Shown piece by piece: positions 37,136 through 46,394 of a DNA stretch of 64,000 nt (positions within the stretch are counted from its first letter, which is position 1; each line of letters begins with the position of its first letter). The stretch is from Amphibacillus sp052055485 (GTDB taxonomy: Bacteria > Bacillota > Bacilli > Bacillales > Amphibacillaceae): NCBI RefSeq assembly GCF_052055485.1, contig NZ_CP197171.1:186001-250000 (forward strand), in the 5' to 3' direction. The position numbers were made by a program, and so were the translations under genes. The notes beneath the pieces are model-generated. The model had not been told where the DNA came from and did not search any database. It saw nothing but the letters and a program-made list of their open reading frames with translations.

Positions 37136-37613
37136 GCTGATCCCTCATTTCTGCCACGCTTTCTCGTAATTCGGTTTGATAGGCGATTAATTGATGTGCC
37201 ACTGTCTCATCATTATTCGCAATGATCTGTGCAGCAAGAAGTCCAGCGTTTTTGGCTCCAGCATTTCCAATCGCAACAGTCGCAACAGGGACCCCCGCAG
37301 GCATCTGAACAATTGATAATAAGGAGTCTAAACCATTAAGTGCCTGTGACTGAACAGGAACTCCAATGATTGGAAGTATAGTTTTAGCCGCAATCATGCC
37401 TGGTAAATGCGCGGCTCCGCCTGCACCCGCAATAATAACCTTTAAGCCACGCTTACGAGCAGATTCAGCATATTTAAACATATCTTCAGGTGTCCGATGT
37501 GCGGAAATAATCTCTTTTTCATAAGCAATTTTTAACTGATCAAGCATACTACAACTATGTGATAGGGTATCCCAATCCGAGATACTCCCCATAATCACAC
37601 CTACTTGCACCAT
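37128..37613 (-). CDS. purE: N5-carboxyaminoimidazole ribonucleotide mutase
   Basis: 161 residues, class I PurE. GVIMGSISDWDTL, SAHRTPEDMF and IAGAGGAAHLPGMIA are the diagnostic motifs. Converts N5-CAIR to CAIR. First gene of the operon; ATG 37613 after GAGGGATTAT, preceded by a 520-base leader with a riboswitch and attenuator. Confidence 0.97.
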   Translation of the reverse strand: MVQVGVIMGSISDWDTLSHSCSMLDQLKIAYEKEIISAHRTPEDMFKYAESARKRGLKVIIAGAGGAAHLPGMIAAKTILPIIGVPVQSQALNGLDSLLSIVQMPAGVPVATVAIGNAGAKNAGLLAAQIIANNDETVAHQLIAYQTELRESVAEMRDQLV

Positions 37614-37862
37614 ATAATCCCTCTTTTCTTTTGTCAGTATGTTTTAAACAATTATACAAAAGCCAAGCAATACAATTGATCCTTTGCAGTTTAATCAAGT
37701 GAAATGCTCATTTTGATAAGTCGACTTCTACAAAGATAGCTCATAATGTGCTCATGGAAAACAGGCATATGTTATATTGCAATCACTATGCACCTATACG
37801 ATAAACCCATAGATTTGTTGAGATATAAGTAAATGATTATTCGAAATTTTTTCTAATTTTAA

Positions 37863-37911
37863 AAAACCTATTCATTTCCCCTAATACTTTAGAGAGGAGA
37901 TGAATAGGCAG
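37863..37911 (-). terminator. Attenuator terminator in the purE leader
   Basis: On the minus strand CCTATTCATCTCC pairs with GGGGAAATGAATAGG and is followed by TTTTTT. It lies about 125 bases downstream of the riboswitch and 250 bases before purE, the expected arrangement for guanine-triggered premature termination. Confidence 0.8.
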
Positions 37912-38038
37912 AAAGTACATACTAACCAAAATCTTTCAAATCAAAACACAGCACTAGTAAGTGATTGTTTGACTTATGCTTTTAAAACACAAACAAAACA
38001 TGCCAGCATTAATCAGATTATTGGTCTGTTCCATCTTC

Positions 38039-38105
38039 CCTCATAGTCCGTTATTTACGGTAACGGGTAGAGACTTTTGAGCCGTATTCTCAAATTTATA
38101 TGAGG
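38039..38105 (-). ncRNA. Purine (guanine-type) riboswitch upstream of purE
   Basis: The minus strand has the full aptamer: P1 strands CCTCATA and TATGAGG, the P2/P3 loops, and the core segments AGTCTCTACC, CCGTAAAT and GGACTATG. The base that reads the ligand is C in GACTAT, which indicates guanine/hypoxanthine rather than adenine. It controls the purEKBCSQLFMNHD operon. Confidence 0.93.
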
Positions 38106-38141
38106 TTGATTCATTCAATTGTCATTTATTTTCACCTTTAT

Positions 38142-38170
38142 ATCATAGCAAGTTTCTTTCAAATAGTCAA
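38142..38170 (-). promoter_or_regulatory. Sigma-A promoter of the pur operon
   Basis: TTGACT (38170-38165) and TATGAT (38147-38142) are separated by 17 bases. The predicted transcript starts near 38135, some 30 bases before the riboswitch. Confidence 0.88.
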
Positions 38171-38175
38171 TAAAA

Positions 38176-38213
38176 ATCGAACAATAATACTATATATAGC
38201 ATTATTGTTCGTC
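38176..38213. promoter_or_regulatory. PurR box pair upstream of the pur promoter
   Basis: CGAACAATAAT (38178-38188) and ATTATTGTTCG (38201-38211) form a perfect inverted pair just upstream of the -35 element. This matches the two opposed PurBoxes (core CGAAC) bound by the Bacillus PurR repressor. The distal box overlaps the last codons of yebG. Confidence 0.75.
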
Positions 38214-38378
38214 TTTGCTCAATATAGCTTCAAAAATGACTTGTTGATTGTCTGGAATGAAGCCCTTTTCACCTTTTTTAATTACTTCTTTAAAAATTGG
38301 TTTTTCAATCCGTTTGACCGGTATATATCCAGCTTGCTGAATTCGTTCTAAACACTGATCGATGGTCTCATTCTCCAT
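38202..38378 (-). CDS. yebG: NETI-motif protein (YebG family)
   Basis: 58 residues beginning MENETIDQCLERIQQAGYIP, which contains the NETI motif that names the family. The start is ATG 38378; a longer frame to 38591 is out of phase with yebE and only a shadow. Function unknown; in Bacillus subtilis the gene also lies between yebE and purE. It overlaps yebE by 11 bp. Confidence 0.88.
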   Translation of the reverse strand: MENETIDQCLERIQQAGYIPVKRIEKPIFKEVIKKGEKGFIPDNQQVIFEAILSKDEQ

Positions 38379-39006
38379 CCGCTCGAATTTCTTCTTGTTT
38401 TGGTTCTGCAACTGGGTTTGTTTCTTGCTCTGTTTGTGTGACTTCTGTTTCAGCTTGTTTGACACTATTTTTAATCCTACCCTTCTTAACCGTCTTGACC
38501 CAAAAACCGCCATTAATATGCTTAGGTTCATAAGAAATGATAAAAGCTTTTGGATCAATCTGTTTAATCGTTTCATACAAGTGCAATTCATATTTTCTTG
38601 GTGTTAAAATTTGCACAACTAGTCGGTCACCGTCCATACCATATGCTCCCCAGCTTGTGACACCATAACCCTTTTCTCGCAACGTCCGCGTAAAAGCTAA
38701 ATCAGGATTTGAAGAAGTCACATGTACTGTAGTATAACCAAGGGCTAATCGCTCCTCTATTTTGGACCCAACGATTACCCCGATTCCATAACCGAGTCCA
38801 TAAGCAATAAGATTTTCAATTTGACCTAGATTATCCAAAACTAGACCAAGCCCAACCGTATAAATCATAATTTCAATAGTCCCGATCGCAGCCGCAATAT
38901 ACTTCTGACCTTTTAAAGTTAAAATCATTCGAACCGTAGAGAGTGAAACATAAACAATATTAATCGCTAAAATAATTAAAATCATTGTCATTGCACTTTC
39001 TAGCAT
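38368..39006 (-). CDS. yebE: DUF2179 family membrane protein (YebE)
   Basis: 212 residues. Three N-terminal transmembrane segments (AMTMILIILAINIVYVSLST, IAAAIGTIEIMIYTVGLGLV) precede a cytoplasmic DUF2179 domain (TRTLREKGYGVTSWGAYGMDGDR, LVVQILTPRK) and an acidic, Gln/Glu-rich tail. ATG 39006 after GGAGGTATCTCG; the upstream ATG of the longer frame has no ribosome binding site. Function is unknown. The position beside pbuG and purE is conserved in Bacillaceae. Confidence 0.88.
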   Translation of the reverse strand: MLESAMTMILIILAINIVYVSLSTVRMILTLKGQKYIAAAIGTIEIMIYTVGLGLVLDNLGQIENLIAYGLGYGIGVIVGSKIEERLALGYTTVHVTSSNPDLAFTRTLREKGYGVTSWGAYGMDGDRLVVQILTPRKYELHLYETIKQIDPKAFIISYEPKHINGGFWVKTVKKGRIKNSVKQAETEVTQTEQETNPVAEPKQEEIRADGE

Positions 39007-39087
39007 CGAGATACCTCCACATCTCATTTTATTCGACTTAACATTAATTTTTCAATTTGTACCCGTTGTTTTTAAATCGACTTGTAC

Positions 39088-40062
39088 TCACAGCTTCACT
39101 ATAATTTTTCCAATATTTTTATTCTCCTCCATATATTCATGTGCTTGGCTCATCTGATCAAAATTAAAAACGCGGTCGATCACTGGTTTTAATTGATTAT
39201 TTTTAAATAATTTGGAGGTTTCAGCAATAAATTCTGTTGCCAGTTTAGCTTTATATTGATCATTTCGAGGAGTAAGCAATGTACCTGTTAGTTGGATCCG
39301 CTTAGTCATCAGTTCTGTTAAGCTTACCTGTTCGACGGTTGATCCGCCTAAGGTTCCGATTAAAACCCAACGCCCATCTACACTAAGACTAGCTAAGTTC
39401 TTTTCCCAATAAGATGCTCCAATGAAATCAAGAATTAAATCAACACCTCGATCATCAGTTGCCTGCAAAACCTCTTGATCAAAAGCTTGTTCTTTATAAT
39501 TAATGCAATAACTTGCTCCAAGAGTCTTTGCCGTATTAAGCTTTTCTGTTGTTCCAGCCGTTATAATCACATTTGCGCCTTTAAGCTGTTTCGCCAATTG
39601 AATTGCTGCTGTTCCAACACCGCTCCCGCCCGCATGAATTAGAACGGTTTCGTCTTCTTGCAAATTTCCCAACCAAAATAAAGTTTGATAAGCTGTCAGG
39701 AAAACTTCAGGAATGGCTGCTGCTTGTTCATATGATAAATTGTCTGGAATAACCATCGCTCGATCTGATGGGATGAGTGCATATTCAGCATAAGCACCTC
39801 CACTCACTAACCCCATCACTCTTGTTCCTTTATCAATATTTGAGTTTGGATTAGACTTTTCAACGACTCCCGCAACCTCTACCCCTAAAATAGGTTGTTC
39901 CAAGTGGTCAGTGTTACTTTCGCGTTTAATTACATCAAGTCGATTGACACCAACTGCTTCAACTTTAATTAGTAATTCTTTACCATTAGGAATGGGGCTA
40001 GGCCGTTCCGTTATTTGTAATTGCTCAGCGCCACCCGGCTGTTTAGCTATGATCGCTTTCAT
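39088..40062 (-). CDS. NADPH:quinone oxidoreductase-like (zinc-independent MDR family)
   Basis: 324 residues, medium-chain reductase fold without the zinc-binding cysteines of alcohol dehydrogenases. MKAIIAKQPGGAEQLQITE start, GVEVAGVVE, the nucleotide-binding VLIHAGGSGVGTAAIQLAK and FIGASYWEKNL. ATG 40062 after AAGGAGGATTTT. Such QorA-like enzymes reduce quinones or enones with NADPH. It is inserted between the pbuG and yebE genes, a place where Bacillus subtilis has other small genes. Confidence 0.85.
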   Translation of the reverse strand: MKAIIAKQPGGAEQLQITERPSPIPNGKELLIKVEAVGVNRLDVIKRESNTDHLEQPILGVEVAGVVEKSNPNSNIDKGTRVMGLVSGGAYAEYALIPSDRAMVIPDNLSYEQAAAIPEVFLTAYQTLFWLGNLQEDETVLIHAGGSGVGTAAIQLAKQLKGANVIITAGTTEKLNTAKTLGASYCINYKEQAFDQEVLQATDDRGVDLILDFIGASYWEKNLASLSVDGRWVLIGTLGGSTVEQVSLTELMTKRIQLTGTLLTPRNDQYKAKLATEFIAETSKLFKNNQLKPVIDRVFNFDQMSQAHEYMEENKNIGKIIVKL

Positions 40063-40258
40063 TTAAAATCCTCCTTAGGATGATCTATTTGATTAATTTT
40101 GAAAATGCGGGTCCCATTTTTAAGCAATCTATTGTAAGGTTCATTTATAATTTTACAAGGATTTAGTGAGGAAAGCAAAAACCCAAAACAGGAATGTAAC
40201 GAGAAAAGAGAATGGTTTTTATTCCGCTTTAGTCTGATCTGCACAAGTTCTGCAATTC

Positions 40259-40295
40259 AAAAAGCGTGTCCACTCTAATGGAGACACGCTTTTTC
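40259..40295 (-). terminator. Terminator downstream of pbuG
   Basis: AAAAAGCGTGTC and GACACGCTTTTT flank a short loop and the symmetric A and T runs make it able to work in both directions. It lies 20 bp after the pbuG stop. Confidence 0.88.
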
Positions 40296-40314
40296 AATAC
40301 TAACTATATCTATA

Positions 40315-41619
40315 TTATGCTAAGAAGATTAAAAACAGAACAAAGACAGCCGATAACACCCACATAATGGGGTGAATCTCTTTTCCTCTACCACTTGCTA
40401 CCATTGTAACTGGATAGAAAGTAAAACCTACTGCAATCCCTGTTGCAATACTATAAGCCAATGGCATAATAATAATCGTTAAAAAGGCAGGAATGGCAAT
40501 CTCAATTTTATCCCAAGCAATATCTTTCAAGCTTGAAGCCATCATCACACCGACTATAATCAAGGCTGGTGCAGTTACTGATGATGTAACTACACTCAAT
40601 AATGGTGAGAAAAATAATGCTAACGCAAAAAATAAAGATGTAAAAACAGAGGTTAAACCAGAACGTCCACCAACTCCAACGCCTGTGGCAGATTCAACAA
40701 ATGAAGTTGCTGTTGATGTTCCTAAAATCGCCCCCGCTACCGTTGTTGTTGAATCAGCCAATAAAGCTTTATCTGCTCGAGGCAATTCATTTCCTTTCAT
40801 CAAACCTGCTTTTTCTGCAACAGCAACTAAAGTACCCGCTGTATCAAAAAAATCTACGAACAAGAAAGTTAGAATAACACCCAGCATTTGCCATGTAAAT
40901 AGATCACCAATATCAGAAAAGGCAGTAAATGCTTTACCGAATGTCGGCGCAAGACTTGGTACTCCTGCAAAAATTGCTGTCGGCAAAGGAATTTCACCAA
41001 AAATAATACCAACCACTGCCGTGATGACCATTCCATAAAAGACACCACCATTTATTTTCAAAGAAATTAATAGTGCCGTTACAATTAAACCAAAAATAGC
41101 TAAGGCAGTTGGACCATGAGTGAAATCTCCAATGGCTACCATTGTACCTTCATCAGCAATAATAATTTCTGCATTTTGCAGACCAACAAAGGCAATAAAT
41201 AAACCAATCCCGGAGGCAACTGCTAATTTTAGTGTAGATGGAATTGCATTAATAATCGCTTCACGGATTCCTGACAGGGATAATAATAGAAAGAGAACAC
41301 CAGAAATTAAAACCGCAGTTAACGCCGTTTCCCATGGGATACCATATCCTAAGACAACGGTAAAAGAGAAAAAGGCATTGATCCCCATCCCGGGCGCTAG
41401 AGCAACAGGGTAGTTTGCATAAACACCCATAATCAACGTTCCAATAATTGCAGACAATGCCGTTGCTGTGAAAAGTGCTCCTTCATCCATTCCTGATGCG
41501 GACAAAATCTGAGGATTAACAAATAGGATATAGGCCATCGCCAAAAAAGTTGTTAAACCAGCGGTAAATTCTGTTTTTACATTTGTACCTAGTTCTTCTA
41601 GCTTAAAATATTTTTTCAT
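40315..41619 (-). CDS. pbuG: Guanine/hypoxanthine permease (NCS2/AzgA family)
   Basis: 434 residues, about 12 transmembrane segments. LGTNVKTEFTAGLTTFLAMAYILFVNP, GMGINAFFSFTVVLGYG and DFFDTAGTLVAVAEKAGL are hallmarks of the AzgA/PbuG branch. Start at ATG 41619 after AGAGGAAAATTTT; a longer frame to 41679 runs back into the leader terminator. Imports guanine and hypoxanthine by proton symport. Regulated by the guanine riboswitch in its leader. Confidence 0.93.
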   Translation of the reverse strand: MKKYFKLEELGTNVKTEFTAGLTTFLAMAYILFVNPQILSASGMDEGALFTATALSAIIGTLIMGVYANYPVALAPGMGINAFFSFTVVLGYGIPWETALTAVLISGVLFLLLSLSGIREAIINAIPSTLKLAVASGIGLFIAFVGLQNAEIIIADEGTMVAIGDFTHGPTALAIFGLIVTALLISLKINGGVFYGMVITAVVGIIFGEIPLPTAIFAGVPSLAPTFGKAFTAFSDIGDLFTWQMLGVILTFLFVDFFDTAGTLVAVAEKAGLMKGNELPRADKALLADSTTTVAGAILGTSTATSFVESATGVGVGGRSGLTSVFTSLFFALALFFSPLLSVVTSSVTAPALIIVGVMMASSLKDIAWDKIEIAIPAFLTIIIMPLAYSIATGIAVGFTFYPVTMVASGRGKEIHPIMWVLSAVFVLFLIFLA

Positions 41620-41651
41620 AAAATTTTCCTCTTCCTTTCTTTTTTCGCCGC

Positions 41652-41692
41652 AAAAAAACACACCCCAATAGTCGTGCAATCCAGAGTGTGTC
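41652..41692 (-). terminator. Attenuator terminator in the pbuG leader
   Basis: On the minus strand ACACACTC pairs with GGGTGTGT around a long loop and is followed by seven T. It lies between the riboswitch and the pbuG start, as needed for transcriptional control. Confidence 0.75.
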
Positions 41693-41752
41693 TAGCATGT
41701 CAGAAGAAGACAATAGTTAAAATGAATAATATAAAAGCTATTTCTTCTATTC

Positions 41753-41826
41753 TTCTGCGTAGACAGACCATTTACGGTGGTCGGTAGAAACTCTAGAGCC
41801 ATATTCTCAAGATTATACGACGAATT
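41753..41826 (-). ncRNA. Purine (guanine-type) riboswitch upstream of pbuG
   Basis: The minus strand contains TATAATCTTGAGAATATGGC, AGTTTCTACC, CCGTAAAT and GTCTACG, the conserved core of purine aptamers. The ligand-reading base is C, which predicts guanine/hypoxanthine. Confidence 0.92.
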
Positions 41827-41852
41827 TAGATAATTTTTTTATTACATGCCTA

Positions 41853-41881
41853 ATCATACTAAGAAAAGAACTAAACGTCAA
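41853..41881 (-). promoter_or_regulatory. Sigma-A promoter of pbuG
   Basis: TTGACG (41881-41876) and TATGAT (41858-41853) with a 17-base spacer, about 30 bases before the riboswitch. Confidence 0.85.
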
Positions 41882-41903
41882 GAGTCAAAGACGAATGTTA
41901 ATT

Positions 41904-41935
41904 GAAAAAGACACACCCAACGTTCGGGTGTGTCT
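41904..41935 (-). terminator. Terminator of the FtsX-type ABC exporter operon
   Basis: AGACACACCC and GGGTGTGTCT form a perfect 10-bp stem with a 7-base loop, followed on the minus strand by TTTTTC. It lies 24 bp after the permease stop. Confidence 0.92.
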
Positions 41936-41958
41936 ACTTTTATTCACGTGCTTAACAG

Positions 41959-44900
41959 CTATTCATTCGATTTTAAAGCTTCAATCATATCAACTCTTTT
42001 CAATTTATGATGCATCATCCACATCACAAATGCTGAGAAAAAGAATGTTAAGATAGCTGCATAAAAATAACTGGTCCAATGCAGGCTTGGATTAAACATC
42101 ATATTATCCATTGATACCGTATCAAGTACAAAAGTAAATAATAAGCGACCAAACATGCCACCCACTATAATACCCATAATGGTTAGCATCAAGTTTTCCC
42201 GATAAATATACATCGTCACTTCGTTATCATAAAAGCCAAGCACCTTAATCGTAGATAGTTCTCGAATTCGTTCAGAAACATTAATGTTCGTTAAGTTGTA
42301 CAGCACAACAAAAGCAAGACCTGCTGCTGCAATAATGAGCACAATCACTACAATATTTAAACTAGCCATCGAATCTTCAAAGGACTCAATAAGTGAAGCA
42401 TTAAAAGATGTTGTAATCACTTGATCTTCGTGCATTAATTCTTCTGAAAGTTCATCTTCCCAAGCCTGATCTTGATCATATTTCAACAGATTAGCATTAT
42501 ACGAAAGCGAATCATCTATTTCAGAACGATAAACTGCTTCGGTCATATATAAATAGTGACCGGTATAATTTTCAGTGATCGCTGCGATTTCGATTTGATG
42601 AGTTTGATTGTCACTGTCAACAATTGTTAGTGTATCTCCTGGTCCAATCTGAAATAAGTTCGCCAGCCCCTCCGTAACAATCGCTCCCTCATCATTTAAT
42701 TGATGAGGCTGATCAGACGTTCGCTCTTTTAATCGAATAAAATCATTGAATTGATCTGGATCATTGGGGACTAACACATTGAGTTCTTGCGTTTTCATTC
42801 CTTCTTGACTCACTTCAAATTGCTCTTGGAAAATCGCTAAATGTTGGTCTATGCCGTCATAGCCAGCTATGAATTGCCGGTATGAATTCTCTTCATCTTC
42901 AGAAGCCTCATCATCAAGAATAACCATTGCGTTATAGTCCATCACTTCGCCAAATTGTAAATCAACGAGTCCCTCAACAGCTCCTTTTATCCCAAAACCA
43001 GCAATAATCAAGGCAGCACAACCAGCGATACCTATGATTGTCATCAACATTCTCTGTTTATATCTGAATAAATTACGAGCAGTCACCTTTTTAATAAAAT
43101 CTAATCGGCGCCACAATACCGTTATTCGCTCTAGTAAAATACGTTTCCCAATTTTCGGTGCCTTTGGTCTCATCAACACTGCTGGTTGACTTCTAAGATC
43201 AACACGAAGCACAAACCATGCTGTAACCACCGTTGAAATTACTGAAATGGATGCTGAAATTAGAGTATAAGACCAATAATTGGTTAAAATGATATTGGGC
43301 AGATCATATAACATCCCATAGGCGTTGAAAATAATCCATGGTAAAGTGGTATAACCAAAAACTAAACCAGCAATTGTTCCTAATAAACTTGCACTCGTTG
43401 CATAAACATAATACTTCATTGAAATTTCCCAATTGCGGTAACCTAATGCTTTTAAGGTTCCTATCTCACCACGCTGCTCCTCAATCATCCGAGTAATTGT
43501 CGTCAATGTCACTAGTGCTGCTACTGCAAAGAAGACAACCGGAAAGATAGAAGCAAGTTCACTTAATCGAGTCGCATTTTCCTCATATTCTAGAAAAGCA
43601 CTATTATCTTCTCTTAACAAAGTAAAATAAGTGGGTTCTTCTAATTCAGCCAATTCTTCGCGGGCTTCAGCCAATTCAGCTTCGCCTGATTCAATTTCCT
43701 CAAGAGCATCTGCAGATTCTTCTTCAAAAGTAACGAGCCCTTCTTCATATTCCTGCTCAGCTTCTAATAAATTTGCTTCTTCTTCAGTAAGTAAATCAAG
43801 TCCCTCATTGTACTCTTGCCAGCCTTGATCTAGCTCTGAGCGAGCCTCTGTTAATTCTGATTCAGCGTCAACTCGCTCCTGTTCCATCAATTCTGCTTGC
43901 TGATTTATTTCTTGTCGGGCTTCATCCACTGCCTCTTGACCAGCTTCTAATTCAACTCGCCCTTCCTCTAAAGCTGCACTTTCCGCTTCAACTTCTTCAC
44001 GAGCTTCAGCTAATTGTGCCAAACCTTGTTCAATTTCTGTGCTAACTTGTTCCAGAGCCTGTTCAATTGACTCTTTGGGTAGCTCCTCGGCAAAATAAGC
44101 CGCTAATAAATCAGCTAAAGTCGCTCCATTTAATTCAATCGCTTGTGTTTCCGCTAAAATCTTCTCTTTCACTTGATCAGGAATCCAAGCTATAGGCAGC
44201 TCAAGTAAATCTGACAATTCCTCTGTTAATAACTCCCAATCTGCTTGCCGATTTAGAAGTTCTTCATGCTGATTGTCAATAGCTACAATTGCTTGATTAA
44301 GTTCTGTTTCTCCTGCTTCAAGTTCTTCGAAAGCTTGATCGAGCTTTGTTTGCTCTTCTTCAAGCTCACGACGCCCTTGTTCAAGTTGTTCTTCCCCCTG
44401 GTTCATTTCCTGATTAAAAGCAGCTAAGCCTGCTTCGTAATCCGATTCTCCTTGAGTCAACTCCGTGTATGCTTGATCAAGTTCGTCCCTCGCCTCAGCT
44501 AAGGCTGACTGACCCTCATCTAATTGCTCACGAGCCTCAGCCAAATCTGCCTTAGCCTCTGCTAATTCAGCTCTACCTTCAGCAATTTCTGCTTCAACCT
44601 CACTCATCTCTTCCTCAGCCTCTGTACGAATCTCATCCAGACGCTCTGGTGCATAATCTTCTAAAATTTGCTCAATATCTGAACGGTATTCACGCGTTCG
44701 ATTTTGATACTGATCGCTAAAGGTATCTTCCTCTTGCAAGCCTGTAAATGTAGCAAATAAATCTGTATATACGGATAAGTTAAAATCTTCTTCTCTAATG
44801 ACACCGAACGCGTCAACTTGACCTCCACCAATAGAAGTTTGACCACGTGAGCCCTTAACAAAATAACGTGGACTCTTAACAAAACCGACAACTTCAAAGG

Positions 44901-45402
44901 TTGTTTCATTAAACTGTTCAGTTAAATCAGTATGATCACGGTCGGGATAAAGTGTTATTTCATCCCCAATTTCGTATTGGTTATGGAGGATATCATAATC
45001 ATCTAAGGCAATTTCACCACTTTTTTCTGGTAGTCGACCACTCTTAACCAGATATTGATTCAATTGATTATCCTCATGGTAACTGATCAATTTCATGACC
45101 AGACGATTGTCGCCAACCAAGACATCCTGACTATAGCCTGGCTCAATCAAGTCAACTGGCTCATAATCATTTAATCGTTGGATTTCTTCATCCTCAATTC
45201 CCATCGTCGATTGAACATGAAAATCATATAACATTTGGTCATCAAAGTACTGATCTAATGTTTTTAACATATTAGGTCCAGTTGCTTGCAGACCAGCAAA
45301 AAAGCCAACACCTAAAATAATTAGAATGAAGATGGATAAGAATCTAGCCTTTGACGTCAAAATTTCCTTAAATACTAATTTATGCAATGCTGTTTTTCTC
45401 AT
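41959..45402 (-). CDS. FtsX-family ABC exporter permease with coiled-coil ectodomain
   Basis: 1147 residues. The first transmembrane helix (FLSIFILIILGVGFFAGLQ) is followed by a large extracytoplasmic part. Residues about 245-590 are a Glu/Gln/Ala/Leu heptad-rich coiled coil (AELAEAKADLAEAREQLDEG and similar runs). Then come two FtsX modules (IFPVVFFAVAALVTLTTITRM onward, and the C-terminal IVVIVLIIAAAGLAFVVLYNLTNI). ATG 45402 lies 4 bases after GTGAGGC. The gene follows its ATPase by 16 bp. Such MacB/LolCDE-fold proteins usually extrude lipids, peptides or drugs, or act as mechanotransmitters; cargo unknown. Confidence 0.85.
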   Translation of the reverse strand: MRKTALHKLVFKEILTSKARFLSIFILIILGVGFFAGLQATGPNMLKTLDQYFDDQMLYDFHVQSTMGIEDEEIQRLNDYEPVDLIEPGYSQDVLVGDNRLVMKLISYHEDNQLNQYLVKSGRLPEKSGEIALDDYDILHNQYEIGDEITLYPDRDHTDLTEQFNETTFEVVGFVKSPRYFVKGSRGQTSIGGGQVDAFGVIREEDFNLSVYTDLFATFTGLQEEDTFSDQYQNRTREYRSDIEQILEDYAPERLDEIRTEAEEEMSEVEAEIAEGRAELAEAKADLAEAREQLDEGQSALAEARDELDQAYTELTQGESDYEAGLAAFNQEMNQGEEQLEQGRRELEEEQTKLDQAFEELEAGETELNQAIVAIDNQHEELLNRQADWELLTEELSDLLELPIAWIPDQVKEKILAETQAIELNGATLADLLAAYFAEELPKESIEQALEQVSTEIEQGLAQLAEAREEVEAESAALEEGRVELEAGQEAVDEARQEINQQAELMEQERVDAESELTEARSELDQGWQEYNEGLDLLTEEEANLLEAEQEYEEGLVTFEEESADALEEIESGEAELAEAREELAELEEPTYFTLLREDNSAFLEYEENATRLSELASIFPVVFFAVAALVTLTTITRMIEEQRGEIGTLKALGYRNWEISMKYYVYATSASLLGTIAGLVFGYTTLPWIIFNAYGMLYDLPNIILTNYWSYTLISASISVISTVVTAWFVLRVDLRSQPAVLMRPKAPKIGKRILLERITVLWRRLDFIKKVTARNLFRYKQRMLMTIIGIAGCAALIIAGFGIKGAVEGLVDLQFGEVMDYNAMVILDDEASEDEENSYRQFIAGYDGIDQHLAIFQEQFEVSQEGMKTQELNVLVPNDPDQFNDFIRLKERTSDQPHQLNDEGAIVTEGLANLFQIGPGDTLTIVDSDNQTHQIEIAAITENYTGHYLYMTEAVYRSEIDDSLSYNANLLKYDQDQAWEDELSEELMHEDQVITTSFNASLIESFEDSMASLNIVVIVLIIAAAGLAFVVLYNLTNINVSERIRELSTIKVLGFYDNEVTMYIYRENLMLTIMGIIVGGMFGRLLFTFVLDTVSMDNMMFNPSLHWTSYFYAAILTFFFSAFVMWMMHHKLKRVDMIEALKSNE

Positions 45403-45418
45403 CACGCCTCACTTCCCC

Positions 45419-46120
45419 TTACCATTCAATTTCATCTACAGAACGCGGACGTGGATTGATAACTGTTTCTCTTACCTTAGCGTCATTAATATAAACCACT
45501 CGGTCAGCCATTGAAGCAATTGTAGAATTATGCGTAATGACAATTACTGTCGTCTTTGTTTCTCTCGCCGTCTTTTGAAGCAGTTTTAAAATTTGCTTAC
45601 CTGTCTCTACATCCAGTGCACCTGTTGGTTCATCACATAATAATAATTTTGGGTTCTTTGCTAGCGCACGGGCAATCGCTACACGTTGTTGCTCCCCACC
45701 AGATAGCTGAGCAGGAAAGTTATCCACCCGATGTGATAAACCAACGCTTTCTAAAACTTGATCAACACCCAGTGCTTGTGGGGAAATTTGCGTCGCCAAT
45801 TCAAGATTCTCTCTTGCTGTTAAATTAGGGACTAAATTATAAAATTGAAAGACAAACCCAATTTCATCTCGCCGATATTGGGTCAGCTCCTTTGTTGAGT
45901 AATTGGCAATATTCTTGCCATCGACCCAAATCTCCCCCTCATCTACTTTATCCATCCCGCCCAAAATATTGAGTACAGTTGACTTTCCAGCACCACTCGG
46001 TCCTAGAATAACTGCAAATTCTCCTGCTTCAATCTCGAAAGTAATTCCGTTATTTGCAACAATGGTATTTTCACCCATCTGATACCGTTTATATTCATCA
46101 ACAATTTTTACATAACTCAT
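45419..46120 (-). CDS. ABC transporter ATP-binding protein (MacB/LolD type)
   Basis: 233 residues. Walker A GPSGAGKST, Q-loop VFQFYNL, signature LSGGEQQRVAIARAL, Walker B LLLCDEPTGALD and H-loop VITHN are all intact. ATG 46120. It pairs with the FtsX-type permease downstream and is divergent from the TetR gene at 46395, so the regulator probably controls this exporter. Confidence 0.93.
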   Translation of the reverse strand: MSYVKIVDEYKRYQMGENTIVANNGITFEIEAGEFAVILGPSGAGKSTVLNILGGMDKVDEGEIWVDGKNIANYSTKELTQYRRDEIGFVFQFYNLVPNLTARENLELATQISPQALGVDQVLESVGLSHRVDNFPAQLSGGEQQRVAIARALAKNPKLLLCDEPTGALDVETGKQILKLLQKTARETKTTVIVITHNSTIASMADRVVYINDAKVRETVINPRPRSVDEIEW

Positions 46121-46321
46121 GATATTGTCCCCCGTATTTATGTTTATTTAGAAAAGACGCTAACATTCATTGTACTATATTTCTAAAAGTCAAACACAGA
46201 TGGTGCCTTAGCTCAGCAACTTTTTATCAAAAAACAAAGTGACTCTATTATCACTTGAATGTTTAGCTTTTCTAATTGGTATTGTAGATATTCACTTTCG
46301 ATGTTACACTTGTATCGTCAG

Positions 46322-46331
46322 TACAATTGTA
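46322..46331. promoter_or_regulatory. Candidate TetR operator
   Basis: TACAATTGTA is a 10-bp perfect palindrome about 65 bp upstream of the TetR-family start. A related half-site, ATTGTACTATA (46170-46180), lies in the promoter region of the divergent ABC operon. Binding is inference. Confidence 0.3.
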
Positions 46332-46394
46332 TTACCATTTTTAAAAACTTACAATATCATCTATCTCGGACTATACAAAAAAGGAGCATTTGTA

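Noticed and set aside
38379..38591. N-terminal extension of the NETI protein
   Set aside because: It lies out of phase inside yebE; the NETI family starts at MENETI, ATG 38378.
43631..43828. Ser-rich plus-strand ORF inside the FtsX permease
   Set aside because: Antisense shadow of the Glu-rich coiled-coil repeats.
46239..46394. N-terminal extension of the TetR regulator
   Set aside because: It lies in the promoter region, has no ribosome binding site, and ATG 46395 has AAGGAGC in front.
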